Source: Ruminococcus sp.
GTDB lineage: Bacteria > Bacillota > Clostridia > Oscillospirales > Ruminococcaceae
DNA length: 64,000 nt
NCBI GenBank assembly: GCA_017470905.1
Contig: JAFUXL010000031.1
Location: forward strand, 62,001 to 126,000
Reading direction: 5' to 3'
Of this stretch, positions 44,117-52,164 are shown one piece after another. Under the pieces are notes generated by a model. It was given only the letters and a program-made list of their open reading frames with translations. It searched no databases and was not told where the DNA came from. Position 1 is the stretch's first letter. Every line of letters starts with the position of its first letter. Both the position numbers and the translations under genes were made by a program.

Positions 44117-46357
44117 TTAATTATTACCTGATTTTGTGCCTGCATTTATCTTTGCATTTTCCTCAAAAAATTCGTTCATCTTTTCGGCGGGCATGGGCTT
44201 GCCGTAGAGATAGCCCTGACCGTAGTCACAGCCTGCCTTGCGGAGAATTTCCTCCTGCTCCTTATTTTCGATGCCCTCGGCGATGGTTTCTATTTTTTTG
44301 GATTTTGCAATTCTTATTACCGCCGAAACAATCTCAAAGGCTATATTGTCATGCTGTATATCGGTTATGAACGAGCGGTCAAGCTTAAGGAGCGTTATGG
44401 GGAGTATCTGCAAATAGCTGAGTGACGAATAGCCCGTTCCGAAATCGTCCATGGCAAGCTTTACATCAAGCTCACGCAGCTTGTTCATCTGGGATACCGC
44501 AAAATCTATATCGCTTAGTGCAAGCGTTTCGGTGAGTTCGACTTCGAGCCATTTTGCATCGAGCTTGGATTTTGCAAGGGCTTCGAGGACTTTTTCTTTC
44601 AAATCAGCCTGATAGAAATCCGTTGAAGTAAAATTAATTGACATAACTATATTCGGATAGCCCATTTTCTGCCATAATTTATTCTGACGGCAGCCCTCGT
44701 TGAGTACAAATTCGCTTATCTTTCCGATGAGGTGGGAGCTTTCCGCAACGGGTACGAATGAGTCGGGCTTTATGATAGTGCCGTCGGGCTTAATCCAGCG
44801 TATGAGGGCTTCAACGCCCATGATTTTGTCCGTTTTGAGGTCGATTTTGGGCTGATAGAAAAGCTGAAGCTCGTTGTTCTTGATAGCAAGGGCAAGGGCT
44901 TTTTCAAGCTCGTTTCTGCCTATTATGGAGTCGTGCATACTCGGCTCGTAGCCTATTATGGTACTCTGCGAACCGTTTGCGGATTTGAGGGCAAATTCTG
45001 CGTGTTCCATTACATCGAGGAAGGAATTTCCGTCACCGGGCATTTTTGAAAATCCTGCCGAACAGCTAAGGGTTATCGCCTCGAAATCGTCAACGGCAAG
45101 CTTTGCAAATTCGTCCTGAATGCTCCTTGCCGTGCGTGAGGGGAGGTCATCGTCACCGTAATCCTTTAGGATAAGTGCAAAATTGTCGCCGCTGATACGC
45201 GCGGCAATTCCTCCGGGGGTTACGAACTTATAGAGTATATGCGCAAAATTTTTAAGTATATAATTTCCGTTCTCATATCCGCAGGTATCGTTCACTATAT
45301 GGAAACGGTCTATGTCGAGGACAATAATCCAGTATGAATGGCTCAATACATTGCAGGTGTCGTAAAGCTCCTGACCCGTTGCCATAAGCTTGTTTCTGTT
45401 GGAAATTTCGGTTACTTCGTCAATATAGGCAAGGCGTTCAATCAGAATATCCTTTTCATGCTCCTGTGTCACGTCCAGGAGCGCACCGCCGAAAACGGGG
45501 GCTGTATTTGCCGTGCCTATTATGGATTTATAGCGGAAGTTATACCAGCGGTAAGCACCGCCGCTGCCCTTTATCTTCATTTCTATGCTGTTCACGTTTC
45601 CGCTTGCGTCCGCATATTTTACGGCTCTTTCAAAGTGTATTCTGTCGTTCGGGTGTATCATCGAGCGCAGGACGGATATATCAATGGTGCCGCTGTTTAT
45701 GCCGAGCATGGCGGCGGCTTCGGGAGAGGCGACAAATTTTTTCTTGTCGGAGCTTAGGAGCAGTCCTATTTCGGCAAGCTCCATAGAGGATTTGAAAAAG
45801 TCGTTGGCACTGGCAAGATTATTTTTCATTTTTTTCAGCTCGGTAAGATTAAAGCCCGTGCTGAGGAATACGGAGCGTTTTTTTCTTCTCTTTACGGGAG
45901 AGGTACTCCATGCGATACTGACAGTGCCGCCCGAATTTCTGAAGGTGCTTTCGTATGAGGGGCTTTCGATGAATTTCTGTATATCCTCGCCGTTTTCCTT
46001 GGTAAGGCCGAAAGCCGTGAAGAGGGCTTCCTTCTTGTCGTATTTTTCGTAATCTATGCCGATGAGGTCACGAAGCTTTTTATTCATTATTATGAGGGAG
46101 AAGTCGTCCGACCATATGGCGATTTCCGTGTTCAAATCCTCGCATATCTCAACGAAGTCCTCCGGGTCAACGGAAGATTTGTGCTTGCTGTATATCTTGC
46201 TGAGGAAGTAGACGATTATGGAGAGAAAGATTATCGTTGCGATATAGACAATTATGACGAGCAGCGCACTTTCGGGCTGGTGCAGGGCATATGACACAAT
46301 CAGCACTGTGGCGGCGGTTATGACAAGCGCAGCCGCAAGCGGATTACCAAATTTCAT
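44117..46357 (-). CDS. Membrane PAS-GGDEF-EAL cyclic-di-GMP phosphodiesterase
   Basis: 746 residues: two N-terminal helices (about 7-26 and 32-54), two PAS-like domains (about 65-165 and 185-300), a GGDEF domain and an EAL domain. The GGDEF site is degenerate (RISGDNF), so cyclase activity is unlikely though GTP binding may remain. The EAL site looks complete: GVEALIRWIKPDG, VELTETLALSD and MDDFGTGYSSLSYLQ. It should hydrolyse c-di-GMP at the membrane. AGGAGG ribosome site and a consensus promoter; single gene. Confidence 0.9.
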   Translation of the reverse strand: MKFGNPLAAALVITAATVLIVSYALHQPESALLVIIVYIATIIFLSIIVYFLSKIYSKHKSSVDPEDFVEICEDLNTEIAIWSDDFSLIIMNKKLRDLIGIDYEKYDKKEALFTAFGLTKENGEDIQKFIESPSYESTFRNSGGTVSIAWSTSPVKRRKKRSVFLSTGFNLTELKKMKNNLASANDFFKSSMELAEIGLLLSSDKKKFVASPEAAAMLGINSGTIDISVLRSMIHPNDRIHFERAVKYADASGNVNSIEMKIKGSGGAYRWYNFRYKSIIGTANTAPVFGGALLDVTQEHEKDILIERLAYIDEVTEISNRNKLMATGQELYDTCNVLSHSYWIIVLDIDRFHIVNDTCGYENGNYILKNFAHILYKFVTPGGIAARISGDNFALILKDYGDDDLPSRTARSIQDEFAKLAVDDFEAITLSCSAGFSKMPGDGNSFLDVMEHAEFALKSANGSQSTIIGYEPSMHDSIIGRNELEKALALAIKNNELQLFYQPKIDLKTDKIMGVEALIRWIKPDGTIIKPDSFVPVAESSHLIGKISEFVLNEGCRQNKLWQKMGYPNIVMSINFTSTDFYQADLKEKVLEALAKSKLDAKWLEVELTETLALSDIDFAVSQMNKLRELDVKLAMDDFGTGYSSLSYLQILPITLLKLDRSFITDIQHDNIAFEIVSAVIRIAKSKKIETIAEGIENKEQEEILRKAGCDYGQGYLYGKPMPAEKMNEFFEENAKINAGTKSGNN

Positions 46358-46411
46358 ATAATATCCTCCTTTAGTGCCTTGTGAGGGCAGATGATAAAAC
46401 CGACTGATTTA

Positions 46412-46440
46412 ATTATAGCAAATTTAACCTAAAATGTCAA
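46412..46440 (-). promoter_or_regulatory. Promoter of the GGDEF-EAL gene
   Basis: TTGACA (46435-46440), 17 bases, TATAAT (46412-46417) on the minus strand. Confidence 0.88.
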
Positions 46441-46498
46441 TGTTATTTTTGCATCTGCATACATTTTTTATAAAGTTTTTTCAAATGGAAATAAATAT

Positions 46499-46538
46499 TT
46501 CACAAAATGTTCACTTTTGTGTTGTATAATAATATAAT
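46499..46538 (+). promoter_or_regulatory. Promoter of the two-component operon with 11-bp direct repeats
   Basis: TTCACA (46499-46504) and TTCACT (46510-46515) are 11 bases apart, resembling PhoB/PhoP boxes. TTCACT stands 17 bases before TATAAT (46533-46538). Suggests autoregulation by the response regulator. Confidence 0.6.
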
Positions 46539-46577
46539 AATGTTTTCCCCCGCCTGCGGCGAGGGAAATATAAACAA

Positions 46578-46671
46578 GAGGAAATTTGCGCCCTTGACCT
46601 GAAAGCGAATGAAGCAGAGCGGAATGAGCGAAATGTCAAGTATCAAAAGGCAAAAATTAACGATTTTAAAT
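46578..46671 (+). repeat. Nested-hairpin leader repeat, copy E1
   Basis: Inner stem CTTGAC / GTCAAG intact; outer arms AATTTGCGCC / GGCAAAAATT pair only in part. The loop (GAAAGCGAATGAAGCAGAGC) is the closest to the GC-armed copies. Confidence 0.8.
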
Positions 46672-46673
46672 CA

Positions 46674-46766
46674 GAGGAAATTTGCGCCCTTGCGCTGGGA
46701 GTGAACGAAGCTTTGCGGAGTGAACGAAAGCGCAAGCCCAAAGGGCGCAAATTGACGATTTTAAAT
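46674..46766 (+). repeat. Nested-hairpin leader repeat, copy E2
   Basis: Outer stem AATTTGCGCCC / GGGCGCAAATT and inner stem CTTGCGCT / AGCGCAAG, both perfect. It ends on the GGAGGT of the response regulator gene. Confidence 0.9.
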
Positions 46767-46778
46767 GGAGGTAAAAAA

Positions 46779-47456
46779 ATGGCACATATTTTAGTTGTTG
46801 ATGATGAAATGAATATAAGAAAGGTTGTCCGTGAATATGCGGAATTTGAGGGCTATGAAGTAACAGAAGCCGAAAACGGCATGGAGGCTGTAAACCTCTG
46901 CCACGAAAATACTTATGACCTCATAATTATGGATGTCATGATGCCGAGACTTGACGGCTATTCGGCTTGCAAGGAAATTCATAAGACAAAACAGATACCC
47001 GTTATAATGCTCTCTGCAAGGGGCGAAGAATATGACAAGCTTTTCGGCTTTGAAATAGGTGTTGATGATTATGTCGTAAAGCCCTTTTCTCCGAAGGAAC
47101 TCATGGCAAGGGTCAAGGCGGTACTCAAAAGAAGCAAATCCGATGCAGACTCCGCAAAGCCCGACAGATATGCATTTGAGGGGCTTGAAGTCGATATTTC
47201 GGGAAGAGAGGTATATGTGAACGGTCAGAAAGCGTCAATGACACCAAAGGAATATGATTTGCTTTTCTACCTGGTCAGAAATAAAAATATCGCCCTTTCA
47301 AGAGACAAGCTGCTTGAAGAAGTGTGGGGATATGACTTTTTCGGCGACGACAGAACTGTTGACACCCATATCAAAATGCTGAGGAACAGTCTGGGCGAAT
47401 ACAGAAAATTTATAGTAACTCTGAGAGGAATGGGATATAAATTTGAAGCAAATTAA
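46779..47456 (+). CDS. OmpR-family response regulator
   Basis: 225 residues from the ATG at 46779 (GGAGGT seven bases upstream); a 26-codon in-frame extension runs through the leader repeat and is rejected. Receiver domain with Asp8/Asp9, phospho-acceptor Asp52 in LIIMDVMMPRLDG and Lys in YVVKPFSPKELMARV. The C-terminal winged helix (about 130-225) has TPKEYDLLFYLVRNK and RTVDTHIKMLRNSLG. It overlaps the kinase gene by 14 bases. Direct repeats before this operon and before the metallophosphoesterase gene hint at its targets. Confidence 0.95.
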   Translation: MAHILVVDDEMNIRKVVREYAEFEGYEVTEAENGMEAVNLCHENTYDLIIMDVMMPRLDGYSACKEIHKTKQIPVIMLSARGEEYDKLFGFEIGVDDYVVKPFSPKELMARVKAVLKRSKSDADSAKPDRYAFEGLEVDISGREVYVNGQKASMTPKEYDLLFYLVRNKNIALSRDKLLEEVWGYDFFGDDRTVDTHIKMLRNSLGEYRKFIVTLRGMGYKFEAN

Positions 47457-48897
47457 AAAATTACGCTCCCTGTCGGCAAAAATACCGCTTAAATTTACAA
47501 TATGGCTGTATTTCGTGGGATTTACGATAGTGGTTTTTGTTCTGCTGTGGCTGTTTCAGATACTCTTTCTCGAAAAATTCTATGTCTATATGAAAGTGCG
47601 TGACGTGAACAATGCCGCAGAATATATCATAAATTCCTATGAGAACGATACAAGCGAAACGTTCGGCGAAAATCTTACGGATATTTCGGTAAACAGCGAT
47701 TTGTGCATTGAAATTCTCGACAGATACGGACGTTCACGCATTTCCCGTGAGGTTTTCGGGGATTGTCTCATTCACGGACGTGAAAACAGTACATATATCT
47801 ATGTCAAACAGATAAACGACAACGGCCGTCAGCCCATTCAGGGCAAGCTCAAAAATCCACGCACGGGGAATTATATGATGCTCTACGGCTGTGCGATAGG
47901 CAGCGAAAAGGATAACAGCGGCTATCTCCTGATAAATACCGCCCTCGCCCCTGTCGGCTCAACGGTTACTATCATAAAGCGTCAATTGATGATAATAACG
48001 GCGATACTTGTCGTTTTTGCATTTATTATCTCGCTTTTCATGTCCAACAGGATTTCAAGACCCATAGACAGGATAACACGCTCCGCAGAAAATCTCGCAA
48101 AGGGCGATTTCAATACCAAATTTGACGGAAGAGGATACCTCGAAGCAAAAAAACTCGCCGATACCCTGACTTATGCCGAAAAGGAGCTTTCAAGGGTTGA
48201 TACAATGCAGAGGGATTTGATTGCAAATGTCTCCCATGACCTGCGCACACCGCTTACCATGCTCAAAGCCTATGCCGAGATGATACGTGACCTTTCGGGC
48301 GATAACCCCGTAAAGAGAAACGAACACCTCGAAATAATCATCAACGAGACCGACAGGCTCTCCCTCATGGTCAATGATATTCTCGACCTCTCAAAACTCG
48401 AAAGCGGAAAACAGAAGCTCTCCCTCTCTGAATTTGAAATACGGGGCAAGCTGAATGAGATAATCGCGAGATTTAAGGGTATTTCCGAAAAAATGGGCTA
48501 TAATATACAGTTCACGCCAGATGAGGAAAAAATCGTTTTCTGCGATGTCGTGAAAATCGAACAGGTTATATATAATCTGATAAACAACGCTATAAACTAC
48601 ACGGGCAAGGACAAACAGGTATTCGTGAGACAGATAAATCAGCCCGACGGCGTTTTAATCGAGGTTGAGGACACGGGTGACGGTATAGAGGAGGATAAAA
48701 TCAAGCTGATATTCGATAAATACTACCGCTCCGAAAATCACAAGAGAGAGGTTGTCGGCACGGGTCTGGGACTTTCAATCGTAAAAGCCGTATTGAAGCT
48801 GCATAATTATGATTACGGTGTCAGAAGCACAATCGGCAAGGGTTCTACATTCTGGTTCAAGATAAGCGATAATAATATAAGAAGTGAACAAAAATAA
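47443..48897 (+). CDS. Membrane sensor histidine kinase
   Basis: 484 residues with a TTG start at 47443 inside the regulator gene. Helix 1 (about 18-42), an extracellular domain of about 130 residues, helix 2 (about 180-202), HAMP (about 203-255), HisKA with phospho-acceptor His265 in NVSHDLRTPLTML, and HATPase with NLINNAINYTG (N box), VEDTGDGIEEDK (G1) and GTGLGLSIVKAV (G2). A complete orthodox kinase that pairs with the upstream regulator. The stimulus is unknown. Confidence 0.95.
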   Translation: MKQIKKLRSLSAKIPLKFTIWLYFVGFTIVVFVLLWLFQILFLEKFYVYMKVRDVNNAAEYIINSYENDTSETFGENLTDISVNSDLCIEILDRYGRSRISREVFGDCLIHGRENSTYIYVKQINDNGRQPIQGKLKNPRTGNYMMLYGCAIGSEKDNSGYLLINTALAPVGSTVTIIKRQLMIITAILVVFAFIISLFMSNRISRPIDRITRSAENLAKGDFNTKFDGRGYLEAKKLADTLTYAEKELSRVDTMQRDLIANVSHDLRTPLTMLKAYAEMIRDLSGDNPVKRNEHLEIIINETDRLSLMVNDILDLSKLESGKQKLSLSEFEIRGKLNEIIARFKGISEKMGYNIQFTPDEEKIVFCDVVKIEQVIYNLINNAINYTGKDKQVFVRQINQPDGVLIEVEDTGDGIEEDKIKLIFDKYYRSENHKREVVGTGLGLSIVKAVLKLHNYDYGVRSTIGKGSTFWFKISDNNIRSEQK

Positions 48898-48937
48898 TTT
48901 TATTTTATTGAAGAAAATTTACATTTTGTTCTTAATG

Positions 48938-48971
48938 TTATCACATACTTATCACATTAGCCATTTATAAT
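48938..48971 (+). promoter_or_regulatory. Activator-type promoter with 11-bp direct repeats before the metallophosphoesterase
   Basis: TTATCACAT occurs at 48938-48946 and 48949-48957, 11 bases apart, upstream of TATAAT (48966-48971). The -35 position is poor, so activation by an OmpR-type regulator bound to the repeats is plausible. Confidence 0.55.
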
Positions 48972-48977
48972 AACTAT

Positions 48978-49115
48978 GCTTACGGAGAAATCCGAAAGCT
49001 GATTTTCATGGTAATTTAATGTTTACCCCAACATTAAATTATTAAATCCCCAATAATCCCTATATCATGGCAGATGAGCTTCCTTTTACCCGAGGAGGCT
49101 CGTTTGTTTGTAAAA
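48978..49115 (+). ncRNA. Candidate structured leader of the metallophosphoesterase gene
   Basis: Three hairpins in order: GCTTACGGA-GAAA-TCCGAAAGC (48978-48999, GNRA loop, one mismatch), AATTTAATGTT / AACATTAAATT (about 49013-49040, perfect 11 bp) and GAGCTTCC / GGAGGCTC (about 49077-49102) followed by a T-rich run. The last could act as an attenuator. I recognise no known riboswitch. Confidence 0.45.
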
Positions 49116-49129
49116 AAAAGGAGTTCTTT

Positions 49130-49795
49130 ATGATATATGTCACAGGCGATACACACGGCGAAACCGAAAGGTTCAAAGACCCCCAGTTAAAAAAACTCCG
49201 GAAAGGCGATTTGCTCATAATATGCGGCGATTTCGGCTTTATATGGGACGGCTCACGAAAGGAAAAAAATAACCTGAAAAAACTTATGTCAAAGGATTAT
49301 ACCATCGCTTTCATTGACGGCTGCCACGAAAATTTCGACATTCTCGAATGTATGCCCGAAATAGAATGGAACGGCGGAAAAATACATTACATAGCCGATA
49401 ATATAATCCACCTCATGCGTGGACAGATTTACAGCATAGAGGGTAAAAAAATTTTCACATTCGGCGGCGGTCACAGTCAGGATTACGATTTCAGACGCTC
49501 CGGCGATAAGTGGTGGGCAAGAGAACAGCCCTCCCACGAGGAAATTATGCAGGCTCTCGAAAATCTCAGAAACTGCGGAAATAAAGTCGATTATATCATA
49601 ACCCACGAGCCGCCCGCATCGCTGAAGGACTGTCTCGGAGTGGATATTTTCCAGAGAATTGAGGCGCACGCATTTTTCGAGGACGTTATAAAAACGGTTA
49701 CATATGAAAAGTGGTTTTTCGGCAAATGTCATGTCGATAAGCATATTCCCATGAAATTCTATGCGGTTTTCAACAATGTAACGCTGCTTAAATAA
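49130..49795 (+). CDS. Calcineurin-like metallophosphoesterase
   Basis: 221 residues from the ATG at 49130 (AAAGGAG seven bases upstream). Metal-site motifs IYVTGDTHGETERF, LLIICGDFGFIWDG, DGCHENFD, and THEPPA near the C-terminus; FGGGHSQDYDF lies between. A cytosolic phosphoesterase of unknown substrate; related proteins act on cyclic nucleotides, dinucleotides or proteins. The promoter bears direct repeats like those before the adjacent two-component operon. Confidence 0.85.
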   Translation: MIYVTGDTHGETERFKDPQLKKLRKGDLLIICGDFGFIWDGSRKEKNNLKKLMSKDYTIAFIDGCHENFDILECMPEIEWNGGKIHYIADNIIHLMRGQIYSIEGKKIFTFGGGHSQDYDFRRSGDKWWAREQPSHEEIMQALENLRNCGNKVDYIITHEPPASLKDCLGVDIFQRIEAHAFFEDVIKTVTYEKWFFGKCHVDKHIPMKFYAVFNNVTLLK

Positions 49796-49947
49796 ACTCT
49801 CCCCCGTCTGCTGTAATATATCCGTGACAGCACATAACTTGATATTTTTTGTCCTCCGCCGTTGGCGGAGGACATCGCTATCATATTTTGAGTGAACACA
49901 CCTGCAATAGCACATAATATGGTAAATATATTTCCATATATTTTGTA

Positions 49948-49976
49948 TTGATTTAATCAATAAAATGCGCTATAAT
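49948..49976 (+). promoter_or_regulatory. Promoter of the Cys-rich micropeptide gene
   Basis: TTGATT (49948-49953), 17 bases, TATAAT (49971-49976). The -35 region lies in the palindrome TTGATTTAATCAA. Confidence 0.8.
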
Positions 49977-50018
49977 TAAATTATCCCAAGAGGGAAATAC
50001 ATATGGAGGTAAAAAATT

Positions 50019-50075
50019 ATGTGCTGCAACATTTTTGAACTTCTCTGCCAGCTCTTCGGCTGCTGCGGAAAATAA
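50019..50075 (+). CDS. 18-residue Cys-rich micropeptide
   Basis: Peptide MCCNIFELLCQLFGCCGK: five Cys in 18 residues, two CC pairs around an amphipathic core. It has a strong GGAGGT ribosome site eight bases before the ATG, a good promoter and a tight terminator eight bases after the stop, so it forms a complete expression unit. Function unknown; metal or heme binding, or membrane association, is possible from composition. The convergent neighbour encodes a heavy-metal-associated domain protein and shares the terminator. Confidence 0.65.
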   Translation: MCCNIFELLCQLFGCCGK

Positions 50076-50082
50076 TCAGAAC

Positions 50083-50112
50083 AAGGGGCTGTCATCAGAC
50101 AGCCCCTTTTCT
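50083..50112. terminator. Shared terminator between micropeptide and HMA genes
   Basis: Perfect 11-bp stem AAGGGGCTGTC / GACAGCCCCTT with an ATCA loop and a TTTTC tail. Confidence 0.88.
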
Positions 50113-50122
50113 TTCGGCTATT

Positions 50123-50377
50123 TTAATTTTTTCCGAAAAGCGAAAACTTCTTTTCGTAAGGTTCGCTCCTGCATGAGATGAATTTATATCCTGCCTCCGC
50201 AACAGAGGATTTTATTTTCTCCTCTTCGGGAGCCGTTTCGGATATTATCTCAGCCATGCCCTTTTCGTGCGATGCGGAAACGCTCTTTGCATCAAGATTT
50301 TTGCTCAGAGTCTCGCTCATATGCTTTTCGCACATCCTGCACATCATTCCTTCGATTTCAACCGTGGTTTTAATCAT
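50123..50377 (-). CDS. Heavy-metal-associated (HMA) domain protein
   Basis: 84 residues, copper-chaperone-like fold. The metal loop is EGMMCRMCEKHM, with CXXC as in CopZ-type proteins; the end FISCRSEPYEKKFSLFGKN is atypical and carries an extra Cys. Beta-alpha-beta pattern and length fit HMA. No P-type ATPase is nearby. Own consensus-like promoter and GGAGGAG ribosome site. Confidence 0.85.
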   Translation of the reverse strand: MIKTTVEIEGMMCRMCEKHMSETLSKNLDAKSVSASHEKGMAEIISETAPEEEKIKSSVAEAGYKFISCRSEPYEKKFSLFGKN

Positions 50378-50408
50378 GGTACTCCTCCTTTGATATTGTT
50401 ACAGCTTG

Positions 50409-50437
50409 ATTTTACCATATTTGCATTTAAATGTCAA
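50409..50437 (-). promoter_or_regulatory. Promoter of the HMA gene
   Basis: TTGACA (50432-50437), 17 bases, TAAAAT (50409-50414) on the minus strand. Confidence 0.8.
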
Positions 50438-50548
50438 CTATGATTAAGCAAATTTAAAATTATTGCTGTTCCCCCCGCCCACGGCGGGGGGAACACATAA
50501 TTTCCTGATAAAATTTTACACATACAGGCAAATCCAAAATTATTACCG

Positions 50549-50622
50549 TTCCTCCGCCCACGGTATGGAAAAAGACAAAATATAAAGAATTTTGTGCATT
50601 ATTTTAGAATACACATTTACAG
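50549..50622 (+). repeat. Hairpin-plus-tail repeat, copy 5
   Basis: Decayed hairpin (CCTCCGCCCACGGTATGG) followed by a conserved tail (GACAAAATATAAAGAATT, GTGCATTATTTTAGAAT). The tail ends just before the HD-GYP promoter. A better hairpin, GTTCCCCCCGCC / GGCGGGGGGAAC, stands at about 50468-50493. Confidence 0.75.
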
Positions 50623-50630
50623 AAAAATAC

Positions 50631-50659
50631 TTGACAATCGGTCATTTTTTTGTTATCAT
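50631..50659 (+). promoter_or_regulatory. Promoter of the HD-GYP gene
   Basis: TTGACA (50631-50636), 17 bases, TATCAT (50654-50659). Confidence 0.8.
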
Positions 50660-50692
50660 ATATTTACAGGTTATTTCTCCGAGGTGATGCTA

Positions 50693-51937
50693 TTGAAACT
50701 CAATCTTACAAATTTATTATATGCCCTCTCCGACGCTCTCGACATGGTGGAAAGCGACATGATTGGCGTACAGTCCTCCCACGGAAAGCACGTCGCATAT
50801 CTTTCGTATCTCATGAGAAAGAGACTTGGTCTTGTTGACAGCGAACTGGAGGATTTCACGGGCTGCGCACTCCTGCATGACAACGCTTTTTCCGAATATG
50901 CAAGCGAGGAATTTTACGGCGGTTCGGCGGTGGATACCAGGGAACTGCGCCGCCGTGTCGAACTCCTGAACGAAAATGACTATATCGACTTCATAAGCGG
51001 AAGCACCCATTCAATCGCAGGTGAGGAAAATATAAGACTTCTCCCCTTTTCAACGGATATAAGAAATATAATTCTTCATCATCACGAAAACGCAGACGGC
51101 ACGGGACCAATGGGCAGAATGTCGTATGAAACGAATTTCAAGTCCCAGATTGTTCACCTTGCGGATACAATAGATGTCACCACAAATATTATGACTATTT
51201 CCGAAAAGGAATTTAACAGAATGAGATATTTCATTCACAAAAAGGGCGGTACTTTCTTTTCGAGAAAAAGCGCAGACCTTTTCCTCGATACGGTGACTTA
51301 TGACGATATTCTCTATTTGCAGGAATACAGCGCAGAGGTTATCCTCCGCAGACATATGCCCTCAAAGGAGAAAAATTATTCGGACGAGCAGATTAAAAAT
51401 ATTGCCGCATTTTTCGCACGCATAGTGGACTGCAAATCTTCATTCGTCAGAAACCATTCTCTCGGCGTTGCGGAAAAAGCCGAAAGAATGTCGAGATATT
51501 ACGGCTTTAGCAGCGATAAGTGCATAAGAATGTACCTTGCAGGCGCACTGCACGATATAGGAAAGCTCATAATCGAAAACGATATTCTCGAAAAGCCCGA
51601 TAAACTGACCGAAAATGAATTTGCAAGGGTCAAGAACCATGCCTATGCAACCTATCAGGTTCTCCACAAGGCGGAGGGGCTTTCCGATATTACCGAATGG
51701 GCTTCAAATCACCACGAAAAGCTGAACGGCAGCGGCTATCCGCTGGGACTTACCGCCGACAAGCTGAATTTCGAGTCGAGAATTATGACCTGCTCCGACA
51801 TATATCAGGCTCTCACCGAGACAAGACCCTATAAAAATGCCATGACCCACGGACAAGCCATTGACGTAATGCGTGACATGGTAAGGAAAAACGAAATTGA
51901 CGGACAGATTGTCGAGGACATGAACAAAATACTTTGA
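50693..51937 (+). CDS. Tandem HD-GYP-like phosphodiesterase
   Basis: 414 residues from the TTG at 50693, six bases after GAGGTG; an ATG at 50687 sits too close to that site. Two HD-GYP-like halves. The C-terminal half (about 245-414) is canonical: HDIGK in GALHDIGKLIIEN, HAYATYQVL and NHHEKLNGSGYPLGL. The N-terminal half repeats the plan with weaker motifs (ALLHDNAFSEY, HHHENADGTGPMG, HLADTIDV). It probably degrades c-di-GMP or a related dinucleotide in the cytosol. No receiver or membrane domain. Confidence 0.85.
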   Translation: MKLNLTNLLYALSDALDMVESDMIGVQSSHGKHVAYLSYLMRKRLGLVDSELEDFTGCALLHDNAFSEYASEEFYGGSAVDTRELRRRVELLNENDYIDFISGSTHSIAGEENIRLLPFSTDIRNIILHHHENADGTGPMGRMSYETNFKSQIVHLADTIDVTTNIMTISEKEFNRMRYFIHKKGGTFFSRKSADLFLDTVTYDDILYLQEYSAEVILRRHMPSKEKNYSDEQIKNIAAFFARIVDCKSSFVRNHSLGVAEKAERMSRYYGFSSDKCIRMYLAGALHDIGKLIIENDILEKPDKLTENEFARVKNHAYATYQVLHKAEGLSDITEWASNHHEKLNGSGYPLGLTADKLNFESRIMTCSDIYQALTETRPYKNAMTHGQAIDVMRDMVRKNEIDGQIVEDMNKIL

Positions 51938-51976
51938 TAATGCATAATGCATAATTCATAATGCATAATGCATAAT
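51938..51976. repeat. AT-rich GCATAAT mini-repeat
   Basis: Tandem GCATAATGCATAATTCATAA motifs between the HD-GYP stop and its terminator, of the same kind as at 13962-14005. Confidence 0.7.
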
Positions 51977-51981
51977 TAAAA

Positions 51982-52012
51982 AAAGCCCTGAACATAATGT
52001 TCGGGGCTTTCG
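51982..52012 (+). terminator. Terminator of the HD-GYP gene
   Basis: AAAGCCCTGAAC / GTTCGGGGCTTT stem with one G-U pair and an ATAAT loop. Confidence 0.8.
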
Positions 52013-52049
52013 CTTATTCAAATATCAATACAGCTATGACTGAAAAAAT

Positions 52050-52121
52050 TTCCCCACCATAGGTGGGGGAAACAAAGACAAAACATAAAGATTTTTGTGT
52101 ATTATTTTAAAATACCGTTTA
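52050..52121 (+). repeat. Hairpin-plus-tail repeat, copy 6
   Basis: Hairpin TTTCCCCACC / GGTGGGGGAAA then tail (GACAAAACATAAAGATTT, GTGTATTATTTTAAAATA). This copy lies between convergent genes rather than in a leader. Confidence 0.75.
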
Positions 52122-52164
52122 TATTTCCGTATTGCCAACGGCAATATAATTATAAATTATGCGT

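Noticed and set aside
46701..46778. In-frame N-terminal extension of the response regulator through the leader repeat (similar extensions for GH5 at 6142-6219 and the binding protein at 56371-56472)
   Set aside because: Copies B2 and D hit stops in the equivalent frame, the true ATGs have strong ribosome sites, and the variation in the repeats keeps base pairing rather than codons.
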